Assembly (NCBI GenBank): GCA_029948255.1
Contig: JALIZF010001544.1
Location: 1-64,000 of the forward strand
Direction of reading: 5' to 3'
DNA length: 64,000 bases
Source: Telmatactis stephensoni
Taxonomy: Eukaryota > Cnidaria > Anthozoa > Actiniaria > Isophelliidae
Below, one piece after another: positions 11,615-40,056 of the stretch. How positions within the stretch are numbered: position 1 is the stretch's first letter; each line of letters begins with the position of its first letter. Below the pieces are notes generated by a model, which was not told the DNA's origin, did not search any database, and was given only the letters and a program-made list of their open reading frames with translations. Made by a program: the position numbers and the translations under genes.

Positions 11615-12847
11615 GAATTGTAGACAATATCAGCATGGATGTTCCATGAAACACTTTGTTATTATTAAAAACAATCTTCTCCTAACAATTTCATCCAATC
11701 AGCTATACGACTGCTAATAACACGAGACTCGTTAAGGCGGATATTAAGTCTATGGAATATCTATTCCTGCATTGAATACAGATTTCTACTTCTTCTCTAA
11801 AAACCAACCTTGGATATGCACACTGACACGCACGCTGTCACGCACCTTGGGTTCTCTTGCACTTGACAACTCCAAGTGCAGAAAACTAGTCCACAGGAAG
11901 CCCGCCATTTGTCATAATCAACCCGCCAATGGCGGACATAACTCGTGGATTGAGCTATATGTGCAGCGCGGAAGCCTATGAAGCATTGAGAAGCATGAAG
12001 TGTCTTTTATGTAATCCTTAGCCTTAAGTAGCAATTTCAAACCAAAAAAAATTTCAATGAATAACATGCGTATTTATCTATATGGAGCGTAAACTGGTTG
12101 CCTGTGTTGCATCAGACTCATTGTAGCATGACGACCAAAGTCTGATCATGATGAATTCATTGCTGAAGACGTATATAAACTGATAAAGTTAGACGCTTTT
12201 TGGAGCGACATTGGTTTCCTGTGTTGCGTGATGTTGGATCAGACTCATTGTACGTTGCATCACGGTTAAGGTAATGGGCTCGCGCGAGTTTTTATCGACG
12301 AATTTTTCTATAAATCATTATGTAGATTGTTTTTGAGTTGGGAACATCAAATCAATAAAGAAAATGGGGGGTCACGGTGCTAGTTTTGGTGCTATGATAG
12401 CTCGAAAATCGAAATCTCGCCTTTTCAAAAGAAAACAAATTTCAGAGTCTGATCTCTAGCGTACCGTAAATGTTTGCAAATTTGCAAACTAAAGGCTTTC
12501 AGACATGCTCAAGTGCACAAAGTATCATGAAAAGTAATATGCCTTCACTTATTTGTAAGTAAAGCTAAGTATTCGCAATTGAAAGATGAAAATCAGTCGT
12601 ACTTACGCGTGAATTTTACGTTCATTTTGACGACTTTTCGAGATTTTCTCAAAAACCTATCGACAAATTTTTTTACTTCTTTGATATGTTTTAGTTTTGA
12701 TAAAAATACTCCAAAAAAGCAAAAAATTAGAATAGGTTGCGGTGGTAGATTTTCAGTTATAAGGCTTTGAATACTGTTACGTGGCGTCCGTTATATTGAG
12801 ATACTTTAGAACACATGAAGCACAATGAAATTCGATATCAGCGCGCG
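11615..12847. other. Spacer upstream of gene A; no gene seen
   Basis: This is the presumed 5' flank of gene A and the spacer before the SINE/LINE cluster. Open frames are short, carry no recognisable domain and are not bounded by consistent splice sites. I see no clear TATA box or other promoter motif. Confidence 0.5.
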
Positions 12848-13227
12848 TTTTTTTATTTATTTACAAGCTTATTCCTTCCAGTGAAGGCAGGGTCACCACA
12901 ACAGCTTTCGCCAATTACTGTGGGCCCTGTAGTGTTATAGGACAGACCACACACACCGGCAACTTCATGGCCTACTCTCCCCGAATAGTGGTGTGGGTTC
13001 TTTAACGTCCCTCCGGTGTAAGTAGTGAAGTGTTAGAGAGACGGAGCCTACGGTTTAACGTCCTTATCCGAGAAGACGTGAAGATCTAACCATTTGCAGT
13101 TGTAATTACAAAGGCAGCACCTTCTCCTCAATTATTTAAAGACCCTGAGTGTTGGTCCGGCCGGGATTTGAACCCCGACCTCCCGCACGAAAGACCGACG
13201 CTCAACCAACTGAGCCAACCGGGCGGC
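12848..13227 (-). mobile_element. tRNA-derived SINE, about 380 bp
   Basis: The minus strand begins with a tRNA-like head (13227 to 13150) with ggttggctcagttggttgag and the B-box ggttcaaatcc. A body containing ggacgttaaagaacccacac follows, then a tail of aaataaataaaaaaa. Mismatches in the anticodon stem argue against a working tRNA. Part of the body (cagaccacacacaccggcaa) recurs diverged at 22748-22790. Confidence 0.8.
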
Positions 13228-13279
13228 GGTTTTTTTGTGTGCAAAACATGCGCAAACGTTATGCGCACGAATGTGCGAG

Positions 13280-14404
13280 CGCATTAGATAGATAGACTGA
13301 TAGACACCTTTACTTAAAACAAATAATAAAGACTCAGGGTAGTCCTGCCAGGTACCAAAAAAGGCTATCCTGCTATCAATAGGAGCCCTGAGTACAAAAT
13401 AAATCAATATAAACAAAAACTATTAAAAAAACACTATATAAGCTACCATGGGTCAAGCGTCAATTCTCTTATCCACAAATAATATATATATACCTATTTA
13501 AAAAAAGGTTGTCCTCAGATTTAATGCATACTGCATAGTGAATACCGCATATCAAGACCGAAATGCATCGTGGATATCAAATTTTGGGTATTTTTTCACA
13601 AGTTTTATAAGTAGAAAATTTGCGGAAAAAGTCTACTTCGATTCAACCTGAGAGGAAACAGAGAATCAACATTAGTAAAGCCTCTTATTACCCAATTACA
13701 AATTGTCCATAATACATTTCAGTCTTGGTATGCAGTATTCACTATGCAGTATGCACCAAAACCAAGGACAACCTTTTTTGAAATAGGTATATACTAATGC
13801 GAAAGAGAATATATACTACACAACCATTATACACAACCATTATAATAAAAAGATCTCTTCGCAGCTTCCATCCTAACAGCAGGCAAATGGATATGTTTAC
13901 TCTGACGAGTAGTACGCGAATAATGAACCTTATTGTTAAAAATAATACGTTTCTTAACTAAATTTAATATATTGAGCGAGTCCATAACCTCCTGACTACT
14001 AAAACGTCTTATTACAATTCTCCCTGCGCGCCTGTAAGGCTTCAATTGCTGTACAGTTCCCTTGCCCACAACAACCCCACACACTATCACAATATTCTAT
14101 AATAGGTTTAATTAACGAAGTGTAAATAATGTTTGCGCTAAATGCGGTAACATTGCAGCGAATACGACCTAGCATACCAACACGCCTTTGCTAAGATATA
14201 TTTAACATGATCATTCCAACTAAGCCGTTCATCAAATACTACTCCTAAATACTTAAACTGAGATACGCGTTTTATAAGATTACCATTAACAGTGAAAACA
14301 AAAGAATTTGATCGTTTGTTTTCACGTTTCAACCTCGGCCCTTTATGATCTGCAACGCAAGCTGTCCTAAGTGCATTACTATTTTGGTTTAGGAACGCTA
14401 ACAA
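13280..14404 (-). mobile_element. Truncated non-LTR retrotransposon, RT C-terminus and 3' UTR
   Basis: Broken frames on the minus strand match the region after the RT catalytic core of CR1/L2/Jockey-type LINEs: FKYLGVVFDERLSW in 14138-14404, then an HIHLPAVRMEAAKRSFYYNG-like end in 13827-14090. The 3' UTR ends in a gata-type short repeat near 13280. The catalytic YADD region is absent. A MITE (13493-13787) interrupts the 3' UTR. Confidence 0.75.
13493..13787. mobile_element. TA-flanked MITE inside a LINE 3' UTR
   Basis: Terminal inverted repeats begin cctatttaaaaaaaggttgt on the left and its inverted near-copy on the right. They extend through tgcatactgcatagtgaata for about 65 bases per arm, with TA on both outer sides. 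Non-coding. Confidence 0.82.
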
Positions 14405-16354
14405 GTTTCAACGTTGCATTGTCTTGAGTACGGTTCTTATGACTACAACGTCCCAAGTTCTGTCGTTGTTTCTGTTATGGTAGCTAGTCTGATGCGAAAC
14501 CTGCCCATATTGCCCACATGATCAGGTCATTCTGTTTATTAAAACCTTCTAGCTTCCTTTTCTGTTGTAAAAAACTCTTGCAGGGTTGGACACGATCAAC
14601 TGTGTTGTGCGCAATGTGGGAGAAAAAAGTTACATCGTGTGTGCAGGACTTTACCCATGGAAATCTACCATATTAGCCACACAATCATATAACTCCATGC
14701 ATAAGTTTTTATTGAGACAATTCATGAAATATATTCATTTCCATAAAGGTATCACAAATTACATCTATGTACCATCACTAGACAGTTCTAAAATGCTTTT
14801 GGAGCTGCAAACTTGGAAACTGTTGAAGTGGCCAGCGTGCAGAAATAAAGTTTATGTGTATGTGTGTATGTATGTATGTAAAATACACGCAAAGAGAAAC
14901 ACTATTTACATTTTGATCAGTTCTGTCGGTAGATGAACTTACAAGCAGTTTTGAATGATGCGCTGCGCTTTGCAATCTTGGTACTACATGAACTAATAAT
15001 AATAATGAGTGGAGTATAGGAGTGGTCAATACTGTAGTAGAGCCTGTGTTTCAAACAATTGCTAGAAACCGTCAGAGATCAGGATAACAACACTGTAGTA
15101 CATCATCCGTCAAACGTGTGGTTAATTGTTTCATACGGACACCAGAATACGTCCCCAGCGTGGAACTCACATTTTGTTCCCCTTATATGAACAATAGGCC
15201 ACGTTCGATATTTTAAAATTCTGGCTTGACTGCGAGACTTTGATGGGATGATACAATTAGTATTACAAATAATCCAATGTACCACGAAAGTCCACCTGAA
15301 AGGATATGCTCCAAGCTGAATACACCTTTATTCAATTTCTTTTCTCACCACAATTGATTACGATATAATTCAACATTAATCTCATAGTTACATCAATTTA
15401 TAATTTATTGGATATACAAAGGGGGCTTTGGGTTATTTAGGGTTTATCTAGAGATATTTTCTATTTTCTATATTAATTGTAGTTTTTAGCTTAGTTGTTA
15501 AGCAGGTCCACATCAGACCTCGGCTGCTAGATTTTAGACCTGCATCTCAAATAAAGTATGTAAGTATGTATGTATGGAATTGCGTTCGTTCCCATTGACA
15601 AATTTTCGGAATCAGTTAGTTCACCACCCAACAGCGTTACTATAGAATTGTATCCACTCACTGTCTTTATGCGTTGGTGGTATTTCGGTAGTTTTATAGC
15701 CTCGCTATCATGCTAGAATGCTGACATATCGAACGTTGCCTATTTGTCATTAAAAGGAAGTTCTTTTGAGCTGCCCTCTATTATCTTATTTCCTACATGG
15801 TTACCCATGTCAAACTCGGAACGAAAGTGAGAGAGACTGTACTCACCTGCTACTCGTTGTGCAACAATCAAAGAAACATAAATAAGAAACGAATTATCGG
15901 GGCTGGTTACATGATAGACGGTAGTTTTACTAACCCCTGTCAACCCGTGAAACAAAATCTACCAGTTGGCGTATAATATCCCATTGGCACAACAGAAAAT
16001 AAGTCTACTAATGTTATAATTTGAACTGACACGTTTTTGGACCACCGACACTGACCGCGACCGAGTAAAAACCTTAAAAGACTTCAAACCAGAACACGCG
16101 TCTCACTTTATTTCATATACTGGTTGCCGCCCATCTTATTTGTTGTTAACTTCACTTTGAAAAACACTGAAATTAACATCTCAACAAGACTACCGTACAA
16201 GAACCAGGATGAATTCGTTCCAGAATGAAACTTGTAAACGTACAGCACCTTAAAAGTTGTCTCCTTTAGTATATTCAGGTTCCTATATTCAGCTCACTCA
16301 TCCTATAGCTTTATTTAAGATCTGTTATTTGAAAAACTATCAGCTAAAAATAAA
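14405..16354. other. Spacer between gene B and the LINE; repeat 3' ends only
   Basis: No gene is supported. Two plus-strand tails ending in gtatgtatgta (14846-14882 and 15550-15577) follow aataaag-type words and look like 3' ends of short retroelements. The second is preceded by gttaagcaggtccacatcag. The tract between 15600 and 16354 is presumably the 3' flank of gene B. Confidence 0.5.
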
Positions 16355-31593
<15,239 letters not shown>

Positions 31594-31874
31594 AACAGTA
31601 GAAGCAGTTGTTGACACTGTAAACGAGAGTCACTGATCCGAAAACCTGTCAGTCATCGAATTACCACTCCTACTACCGCTCTCTGCAGTGAGAGCAGAAT
31701 TAACAAATAAATTATCTTGCTTGTCTTTTTTTAGCTTTGACTACAGGAAGATCGAATATTCAGTATATCGATAGTAACTCTATTTAGCTTAATTAAACCT
31801 GGGATGCCTGTGGTTCGCCTTCCCGGAAACAGCATGTGTACTGATTGTGGCCGATGTGAATTAATACTCATTTA

Positions 31875-31965
31875 GGGTACTTTCCATTTAGTGAAACCAT
31901 TCCAGCAAATGCTAGGAACTGACATAGCCGTTCTGGCCAGCTGGTTCCACCAAATGGAAAACATG
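31875..31965. mobile_element. Short palindromic MITE
   Basis: The left end tttccatttagtgaaaccat is mirrored by the right end tggttccaccaaatggaaa. The centre has aatgctaggaactgaca. Related to the partial copy near 6350. Confidence 0.65.
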
Positions 31966-32044
31966 CAGTGCTAAGATTCAAAAACTATGTACGTGACAAG
32001 TATTTTTGTGTGACTGAGGTTTAAAAACGCAAACTATTTTATTA

Positions 32045-32196
32045 GAGTGGTTTTCGTATGAGTGAAAACACTGTATGGTTGCGATACGATACCGCGGTTA
32101 CAGCAGGAATTTCAAATGTTTTTATACCGAGGAACTATGATACTGGTACAGTTACGAAACGGTACGGTAAGTTTCCCACTCATACGAAAAAGACTC
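32045..32196. mobile_element. MITE family C, second copy
   Basis: Ends gagtggttttcgtatgagtg and the inverted near-copy, flanked by TA (32043-32044, 32197-32198). The interior matches 1349-1493 in inverted orientation (gcgatacgata, aatgtttttata). Confidence 0.87.
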
Positions 32197-32916
32197 TAAC
32201 GTCTCGCTCGCACTAGTTGTGTTTTGATCGCCTTTATAACAAAGCTTCGAGATGACAAACAGAAGGAACTTGAAGAAACCTCTTCACGATTTGAAAAATA
32301 CTCTAGGTCCTAATATTTTTAACATAATCATTATATTTTGTCACGATGAATTTCCAAACATTGATACAAGCACGATCCCTTAGGCGCTGACGTACTTCCA
32401 ACAAATGAGAATTTCAATCTTATCTTCATAAAATGGTTAAATGATCGTCATGATCAGGATCTCAGCTAATACTTAATCTTGATACCTATCATCATCTATT
32501 GACTTTTCACTTCAATTCTGAAAATGTCGAAAACATTGTCGGTAATATAAGTTGAGATGACGTAAAAATACATGTCGTCTGAAAATAGAGGTTTTTAATT
32601 AAAAAAAAAAACGCTAAATCACTAAATTGTAATTAATGACGTTAGGTTTTATCAAAATATTGGATTTTGAGTTCAACAGTAGATACAGATATTTCAGTTC
32701 GTTGCGTTTGTTAATATACGATATATAATATACCTTTGTACGTAACTGTGATATAATTCAGAAAATTTTGTGAAAAAGCAAACAAAACCCATATATATTG
32801 CCAAGTGGACAAAAGCTAAGGTCGGGAATATATTTCCTGTTTAACAAAAAATGAGCTTTGCCACCTGCTGCTTGAATAGAATTAAAAAGACAGCATACTG
32901 CAGTTTGATGAAGCAC

Positions 32917-33131
32917 CAAAACAAAACAAAACAAAACAAAACAAAACAAAACAAAACAAAACAAAACAAAACAAAACAAAACAAAACAAAACAAAACAAA
33001 ACAAAACAAAACAAAACAAAACAAAACAAAACAAAACAAAACAAAACAAAACAAAACAAAACAAAACAAAACAAAACAAAACAAAACAAAACAAAACAAA
33101 ACAAAACAAAACAAAACAAAACAAAACAAAA
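32917..33131. repeat. (AAAAC)n microsatellite
   Basis: About 43 uninterrupted pentamers. It produces long LFCFV and KQNKT frames that are not genes. Confidence 0.98.
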
Positions 33132-34755
33132 GTAAGTAATTTTTTTTCCACTGGAAAAACATAATCTAAGCTGTTTAGTATTCCTTGTTAAGATTGTGGC
33201 ACCAATTTTAACTGTATTGTTTATTTTTCTTGTAGTAAAACACGGCCGGAAGACGTAATTTATTACTGACTCCATAAATAACCTTGCTTTTCTTCTTTGA
33301 TGAATTGCGCCACCCTTTGTCATCAATTTGGCTAAGAGGACCCAATATATAGAACATAAAAAAGTCATTATATATAAAGTTAGGTGCCCCAAGGCAAGTG
33401 CTTAATACACTGGTTGGGTTATCAAAGAAAAAGTCATTCATGAAATACATATCACATTAACAGATTAACATGAGATAACAGTAAAGTACTTCATTCTTGC
33501 GTGCAATGCTCTCAACCTATATATTTAGAAAAAATGAAGTAGATCATTGATTTTGTAACTAAAGATAACTCCGAAGGTCAATGGCAAATTTAAAAGTGGA
33601 GACGAGTCGCCTCTAGCCGTAACTAAGAGGGTTGGGATTCCTGTTTCGTTAGAATGAAATGAGATTGGAATCGAATAAGAGAAATTGTTGTGAATGTTTT
33701 TAATTATTTTGATTTCCCTTTGAATTTTGGTCCTTGTTTCGTTGGCAGATTGATCCTGTTTCAGAATAAGAATACATAGAATGATTCGAACAACCGCCCG
33801 GGATTATAGTTCTCAAGGGAAGAGAGAGAGAGCACTTGTTTTGTTTGTTTGTTTGGCTTGTTTTTTAAGTACCGAAGTTCCTTTGATTTTGCAGCAATAC
33901 ACATTTAGTTAACTTTTATTGTTGGAGAGTCACTTACTCAACACACTGACTGAAGCACCATCAGCCTACCAAGACAGAGAGAATGGGAGAAGGGAGTTTT
34001 AGAAGATGAGAAGATACTTTATTAACAAATACTTTGCAGCCATAAGCTGAGTTGCGTATTAATAGACTAATAATAATTAAATGCTAATTATATACAATAA
34101 TTTCTATAAAGATTTCAAGACTAATGGTCGTGCGTCGTGTGTCGTGGGTAAGGTCGTGGGTACCAAAAATGTTCCAAAAATGATATAGAATGATCGAATT
34201 TGAGCGAACAGTGAATTAGAGTAATGGATTTCGGCCTAAAGCCCCGTATTTATTCTTAGTATTTGGACCGAAACACTCGCACTCGTTATTGAACTATAGC
34301 TTAATATAAGAGAATAGACAGACAATACTTTTTATATTCGTGTAAATCAGAAATTAACACTGAAGGTTTGCTTGCCGCAACAAGGGTAAATTTACCAACA
34401 GTCAATCACTGAACGCGGTGACGAGATATTGTTTCTGAACTTGAATGAGTGTCTACTAGTAGTTACTCACAAGAACTACCGAAAGGGCGGTGTGCAGAAA
34501 AGGGAAGCATGATGTCATTTCATTTGAGATGACAGTTGAGTGTACAGTTTCATCACTGTTGAAAAAGAGCAGATACCAACGGTGGGTTCTTTCTCGATGT
34601 AACAGACCTGGTATTAGGTCTGTTAACGGAATCTGGTCTATGCGTCTCCGTTTCGTATTTCTATAAAAAGCACGGATCGGTTATGATCACTGTTTGACTT
34701 TAATTACTAAACATATTGGGTTTGTTGGATGTATTGCTCTCTCGCTTATCACGTT
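33132..34755. other. No gene seen
   Basis: AT-rich sequence with only short frames. No repeats of note. Confidence 0.5.
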
Positions 34756-34935
34756 TATACGCACGTTTTTTACACTCGCTTTCATGCACGTTTTTACGCA
34801 CTTTTTTTGCTCGCTTTCACGTTTTTACCCACGTTTTTTACTCGCTTTCACGTTTTTACTCCCTTTTTTACTCTCTTTCACGTTTTTACGCACCTTTTTT
34901 ACTCGCTCATCACGTTTTTTAACCGACTTTCACTA
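34756..34935. repeat. Minisatellite, ctttcacgtttttac units
   Basis: About seven diverged copies of a 27-31 bp unit with ctcgctttcacgtttttac and cgcacgttttttac variants. The three overlapping Phe/Arg-rich frames follow the repeat. Confidence 0.85.
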
Positions 34936-35130
34936 CTCCGTGCTGAAAGCAGTCAACAAGCGAGTTACACATAAAGCACCTAATCAGCGAGACCTCTTTC
35001 ACTTTTGTTCTGTCGTGCGCAAAAATGTCATGTCATAAACACCGAAAAATGGTTTGATTATTTTCATGCTATACCTATGAAACGCCAGACAGAAGAGTTA
35101 ATTCGCTTAACCATGAAAACCATTACTCCA

Positions 35131-35343
35131 TTACATCAAAAAAATTTTTCTAACGAGACAGACGTCAAACGTTGAAAACAAATCAAAAGAATAAATTTTA
35201 TTCATCTTTGCATCCCATTTTTTCTGGTGCTGGAGTCCGCTTTCTCGACCAGAGCGGTACTCATCGGCCCATTCATTTACTAGCTTGATATATTTTGCCA
35301 TTGTATTGAGTATTGGGATGGTAGCAGGCTTTACGCAAAACAT
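35131..35343 (-). pseudogene. Unrecognised short frame, possibly transposon-derived
   Basis: A 70-residue frame rich in charged helical residues (VNEWADEYRSGRESGLQHQK, KMNKIYSFDLF). The composition is less repeat-like than its surroundings. No domain is recognised and no flanking exon was found, so the link to a mobile element is a guess. Confidence 0.25.
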
Positions 35344-36281
35344 ATTTTATTCTTCTTCTTTAACTGCAACTTAAAATTAAAAAGCTAAATAAATTCTCCA
35401 CAATTGTTGTCAACAATATATATGGCCATGTTCAGATATGATGTCCTCAGTTACTGGTCTTTGTTCTTTGTTTTTTTTTTCCTTTTTGTCGTAGACGCTT
35501 TCTTTTTCTTTTTCGTTTTTTCCTTCTTTTTCCCTCTCTGACATGTACTTTTTGATTCTTTCTCTGCTGTTCCTCTCCTCAGGGACCGCGGAGACGGGGG
35601 GACTGGGGGTGGGGCTATTTCGCGATGAAAATTTGAAATGTTTGTTTCAAAATTTGACTAATACTGTTTTTATAGGTTATAATTGACCTTTTCTCTTGTC
35701 ATGGGTTTCTTGGTAGAGAAGTGAAATGCGCCAGCGTTTTATGGCGGGATTTCAGTTCATGCACGATCTCTCGGTTGTTTAGCTGTTTGTTTTCAAACGT
35801 TTAATTTGTCACAAGAAAACTGAACTTCCATCTATAATCATACAAAAGAGCGATGTCGACCAAATGTTTTCAGTAGTGTAGCTAGGTATAGCGCCCCTTC
35901 ACTTGTGTAAAAAAATTAATTGGTTGAAGTGGGTGTACAAACCACAGTTTTAAAAGGAGCACCTGCAATATCACTGAATGATGTCCATATTCATCTAATA
36001 AGCAGTTACGCCACTTTTAAAACTAGCTCTTGCAATACTGTGTTTCATAAGTATTTTCAAACGGGTAGTCTACTTAGTCAATGGACCATTATAGTTTTTC
36101 CGAGTGACTCACGCTAAGCGTTCCTAGGAGCTAATTGTATTCTATGCCTGAGCTACAAATCGACCATTTCTTTCATTGATATTCTTTGTGGGGGAGTGAC
36201 GCGCACAATGTTTTACCCTATAGGAAGGAAGTAGCCTTTGTGAACGCCTATATCTTAGCTCTTGCTCCCTTTTCAGTTGGG

Positions 36282-36283
<2 letters not shown>

Positions 36284-36326
<43 letters not shown>
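36284..36326. repeat. (CT)n microsatellite, 5' of a LINE fragment
   Basis: About 43 bases of CT, ending where the LINE fragment begins. Confidence 0.95.
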
Positions 36327-36331
<5 letters not shown>

Positions 36332-36510
36332 AGAGGCTGAAAGTGTGTCGTCTTTTAAGAGAGAGCTCTCATCTGTCAAGCCATTTAATTAATTTTTATC
36401 AAACATACAGTGTAAATTACTCTTAACTGAATTCAATCAGAAGCTCGGCTTCCTTGAAAAACAATTGTACATTGATAGGAATACCGAGGGTAAATAAAAT
36501 TCCACTCCAT

Positions 36511-36514
<4 letters not shown>
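36327..36514 (+). mobile_element. Severely truncated LINE, 3' end only
   Basis: The last codons (SSFKRELSSVKPFN) and the 3' UTR match the minus-strand LINE at 23490-24683. Another CT run follows (36515-36560), so this copy too is bracketed by the same dinucleotide repeat. Confidence 0.88.

Positions 36515-36560
<46 letters not shown>
36515..36560. repeat. (CT)n microsatellite, 3' of a LINE fragment
   Basis: About 46 bases of CT directly following the LINE 3' end. Confidence 0.95.
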
Positions 36561-36563
<3 letters not shown>

Positions 36564-37140
36564 GTCTAAACGTATAGGACAATATACTTTCTCAAAGCTT
36601 TACTTTCTAAATGTTTGTTGTTGTTGGTTTTATCGAAATTGTTAATGAAATTGACGCGCCTTAGTTCAAATTTTAAAAGAATAATCATAAGTTGTTTTTG
36701 CCTCTCACAATTTTATGGCTTGCTACAGCCCTGCGATGTTACTAGCTTCAAAAAGGGCGTTTGATGAAGTTACGCCCCCCGCGTAACTTTTTGTAAAATG
36801 GTGTCCTCCTTTTAAAAGGTCTAGATCCGCCGCTGCAGAACCCAACTTTTGAAGGTGCTCCGCGGTCCCTGCTCCTCCTCCCCCTCTTCTCGTTCTCTTC
36901 CCTTTTTCTCTTTTCTTTTTCTTCCTTTTCTCTCCTCTCCTCTTGCTAAGACGTTCTTGTTGACCGGAACAAATCCAAAGCGGCATTCGAAGGAACGCAG
37001 AGAGATCCCTGCATTCACACAATTGGTGTCACATTAATTAATTATCGGCCACGAGTTTTTATTCCTTTATTCAAAATTTATTTTTCTGCGGATTCGTTCG
37101 TGAAATCTCATATTTACAAATGCACAGCTTGGGCTACCTG

Positions 37141-37330
37141 TGGGGCCTTTGGCAGCGCGGAAGCTTGGCAGACGTTACCAAAGTGAAAAAATTCCAAAAT
37201 GGCGGAGGATGTACCATTATTTAGTGATTTAAAGTTTCCAAAATAAAGCTGTTTTCGTCCACTTTCTTTGAAATATGTTAAGACCTGACGATTATTTATC
37301 AGTGGAAAAGTAACAAAGATTCATTGAAAG
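37141..37330 (+). promoter_or_regulatory. Possible untranslated first exon
   Basis: A locally GC-richer stretch includes attccaaaatggcggagga, a good start-codon context, but the frame stops after 15 codons. A consensus donor (gaaaggtaagt) follows at 37331. It could be a 5' UTR exon with an upstream ORF for a plus-strand gene; no downstream exon was matched. Confidence 0.25.
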
Positions 37331-39430
37331 GTAAGTTCGGCTTTTGATTTTTCTTCATTAGAGTCTAAATCAGTCTAAATCGATCCAGTGTTATAAAACT
37401 AGACGTTTCTAATAGAAAGTGGAATGCTGCGAGCAAGAAAACAGTTGTTGTATCCACTGCTTTCTCTGATTATCAATTCTTTTGTTTGCCCCTCTGCGTT
37501 GTGTGACACTGCAGTTGGCCTTCCAATATTGAGCTATTAAACAACACATACACAAGTTTAATTTTAGAATGGTACAAGTATATTTTATTTAAATCTATTG
37601 CTTCAGTTTAACAGTGTCTCTGTGTCTGGTATAGCTTGTTCTGCAAAGGCCTTTAAGTACTTAGCATCTCCTTCTACTAGTATTCAATCGACTTTATGAG
37701 TTGTCCACTGTGAAACAGGGCACGAGTTAGCACATAACAGCTGAAAGACTCATAAAAGCACATTGTTTTCCCCTTGATACGTCGCTAAAGCGATCGTTAC
37801 TTTGACAAATACTTCCATTAACAATCAAATCAACGTTTGACATTGTATTAAAACTTGTTTGAAATATACTTACCTCAAAATCTGGTCACAAAAATGGATT
37901 CAACAAAATTTGACCACAAAAAATGGTCTTCAAAAACATGCTCAGCCCAACGCATAATTTTAGGACAGTTTGCCGCTATCCAATACATTTGCATATTCAC
38001 AAAATTAAGTATTGTGACATCCTGACAACAATGGACAAACAAACATCCTGACAAACCTGAAAAGATTGACTTTGAAACTGCATAATATAGTGCCCAGACC
38101 CTCTCACCAAAATCGAAACAGGAAGTCCATCAAGATTAGTGTCGCTGCTTGCTATGCTCGCAGCAATTAAGGGTGCAGGGACATATTTCGTTACTAAGCA
38201 ATGTGGTTCCTATGTTGGCGGTAAAAGCGAGTGCCAGAGCTCATTGACGTCTTCGACTTTACGATTTTTTGAGAAAAAGTCACTTTTGGAATACCCCCGT
38301 TTCTTTGGGTCTTAAAGGTTCGCATTTCTATTGAGAGAGTGGGAAATATAATTTTTCTACAAAAAATGCTACAAAATAATTTCTCAAATTATCAGTCGGC
38401 CAAAGCAAAGCAAAATGATGGGTCAAAACACTGTAAGTGAAAGTCTTAAAACCAAATATAAACTTGTTGAAGCTGTTCATTATGATATAGCCAAACTATA
38501 AAGTGTTGAACATCTGAAATCTCCAGTGTGCATGCACAAACAGCTGGTTTTCATTTTAAATTATATAATCTTTGTGGAGTTTGCAGCTAAAATATCTATT
38601 TTTATCTTGAAATGTTTATGTATTATGCTACAAAGTAAGAAATGGGTTTTCTAGAAAAGTGTAAAATAGCAAAGTTATCAGCAAAAATGTCTTTACGAAG
38701 ATGAAAAAGGAGCTCTCAAAAATTTATCTGTCAATAAAATGAAAAGTGCATACGTCACTTTGTAACACTCGAAAATCATACTATGTAAGAAATGAATAAA
38801 AATGTTTTGAAATGGCAAAAATTATAGAAATTTTCTGTTCAGATGACATCATTTGATGATGTCATGCGATGATGTCATCAAACGCAAGAAATTTGTGAAT
38901 GTTGATGACCTCATAAGTATCACTGCTTAAATCCAAATATTAGCCGACTTACAAGAATATGAAGTTCCCCTAGCAATGGGCTCCAGGAAGAAAATATATT
39001 TCTTTTATAAACTTGTGCAGTGAGTATTTTTATTTATTTATTTATTTTTAGGAATTAATCTTTGCATGCAAATATGCATTGTGTGAGGTGTCTTGTACTC
39101 AACATGAAATCTCTCAAAAATAAATTGTGTGGATCAATGAAACTTAATTTAAAAAGATTTGGTAAAGACAGAGGCAACAATAGTAATAAATAAATAACTA
39201 AGATACATAATTTAAGTATTTTTTAAAGTAATCTTTTGTTCTTTTTCTTTTTTGTTGGAAAACTTTGTACTTTTAAAATTATTACTATTATATTATGTAC
39301 TATTATAATTATAAATGCAATAAACAGATAGAAAGTGCTTTGTACAGGTTTGTATTCACTTGTTGTTTGTGTAAAAATAATACTCACTAGCTCATTCCTC
39401 GCTTGTTCGTGTTTTGACACAAACAAATAT
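37331..39430. other. No gene seen
   Basis: AT-rich sequence with a short repeated word (gatgatgtcat, 38850-38880) and an (AT)9 run at 39431-39449 just beyond it. Confidence 0.5.
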
Positions 39431-39469
39431 ATATATATATATATATATACCTGTACTCAGCACTTTCTA

Positions 39470-39790
39470 TGAAGTAATCTCTATTTAAGTATGCACAGGG
39501 GACATTGTCATAAGTATTAAATAAATGGTCTGAGATATTCTGTCCCACTTCACAATATACACATGAGGTACTTTGTCATGTCAGAGTACAAATGGTCTAT
39601 GATAGATTGTTGCCCTTCACAATATACACGGGACACACTTCATTATGAGTATCAATGGTCTTTGACAATCTGTCACACTTCAAAATGTGCACTACAGGGG
39701 ACACTTGAACAGTCTGTGATAGAAGTGTCCCCATCACAATATATACAGGGGACACTTTGTCATAAGTATGAATGATCTATGATATCTTCT
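39470..39790. repeat. Diverged minisatellite of about 60 bp units
   Basis: Four to five copies of a unit with cttcacaatatacac, ggggacactttgtcat and aatggtctatgata. Unit lengths vary with internal deletions. Confidence 0.82.
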
Positions 39791-39886
39791 ATCAATCTAT
39801 CTATTGACTTCAAGAATCTGTCATGAAAATGAGGCAATTCACATTTTTACATACTTGATACTAATCTCGTGATCTGATTGGTTGAT

Positions 39887-40056
39887 TAGTGTGTCAATAA
39901 GAGGACAGACACACTGCTGATGTGTTTCAGTGTGCATGCTTGTTCTGTTGCCCTGTTTGAAAAGGATTTTTTTAACTTTTATCTCAAATAATTGTTGTAA
40001 AAAACAAATTGAAGATGGTTTTGAGTTGTCTGTCCTCTTATTGATACACTCTTGAC
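39887..40056. mobile_element. Small TIR element
   Basis: The end gtgtcaataagaggacagac and its inverted copy (gtctgtcctcttattgatac) are separated by about 120 bases. A single related end occurs near 43590. Confidence 0.65.

Noticed and set aside
13150..13226. Apparent tRNA gene with TTC in the anticodon position
   Set aside because: Mismatch in the anticodon stem and attached SINE body with A-rich tail; not a functional tRNA.
32758..33392. Frames of up to 183 residues rich in FVLFC or KQNKT
   Set aside because: Translations of the (AAAAC)n tract.
36723..37022. Lys/Arg-rich minus-strand frame
   Set aside because: It comes from a pyrimidine-rich low-complexity stretch; no homology-like pattern.
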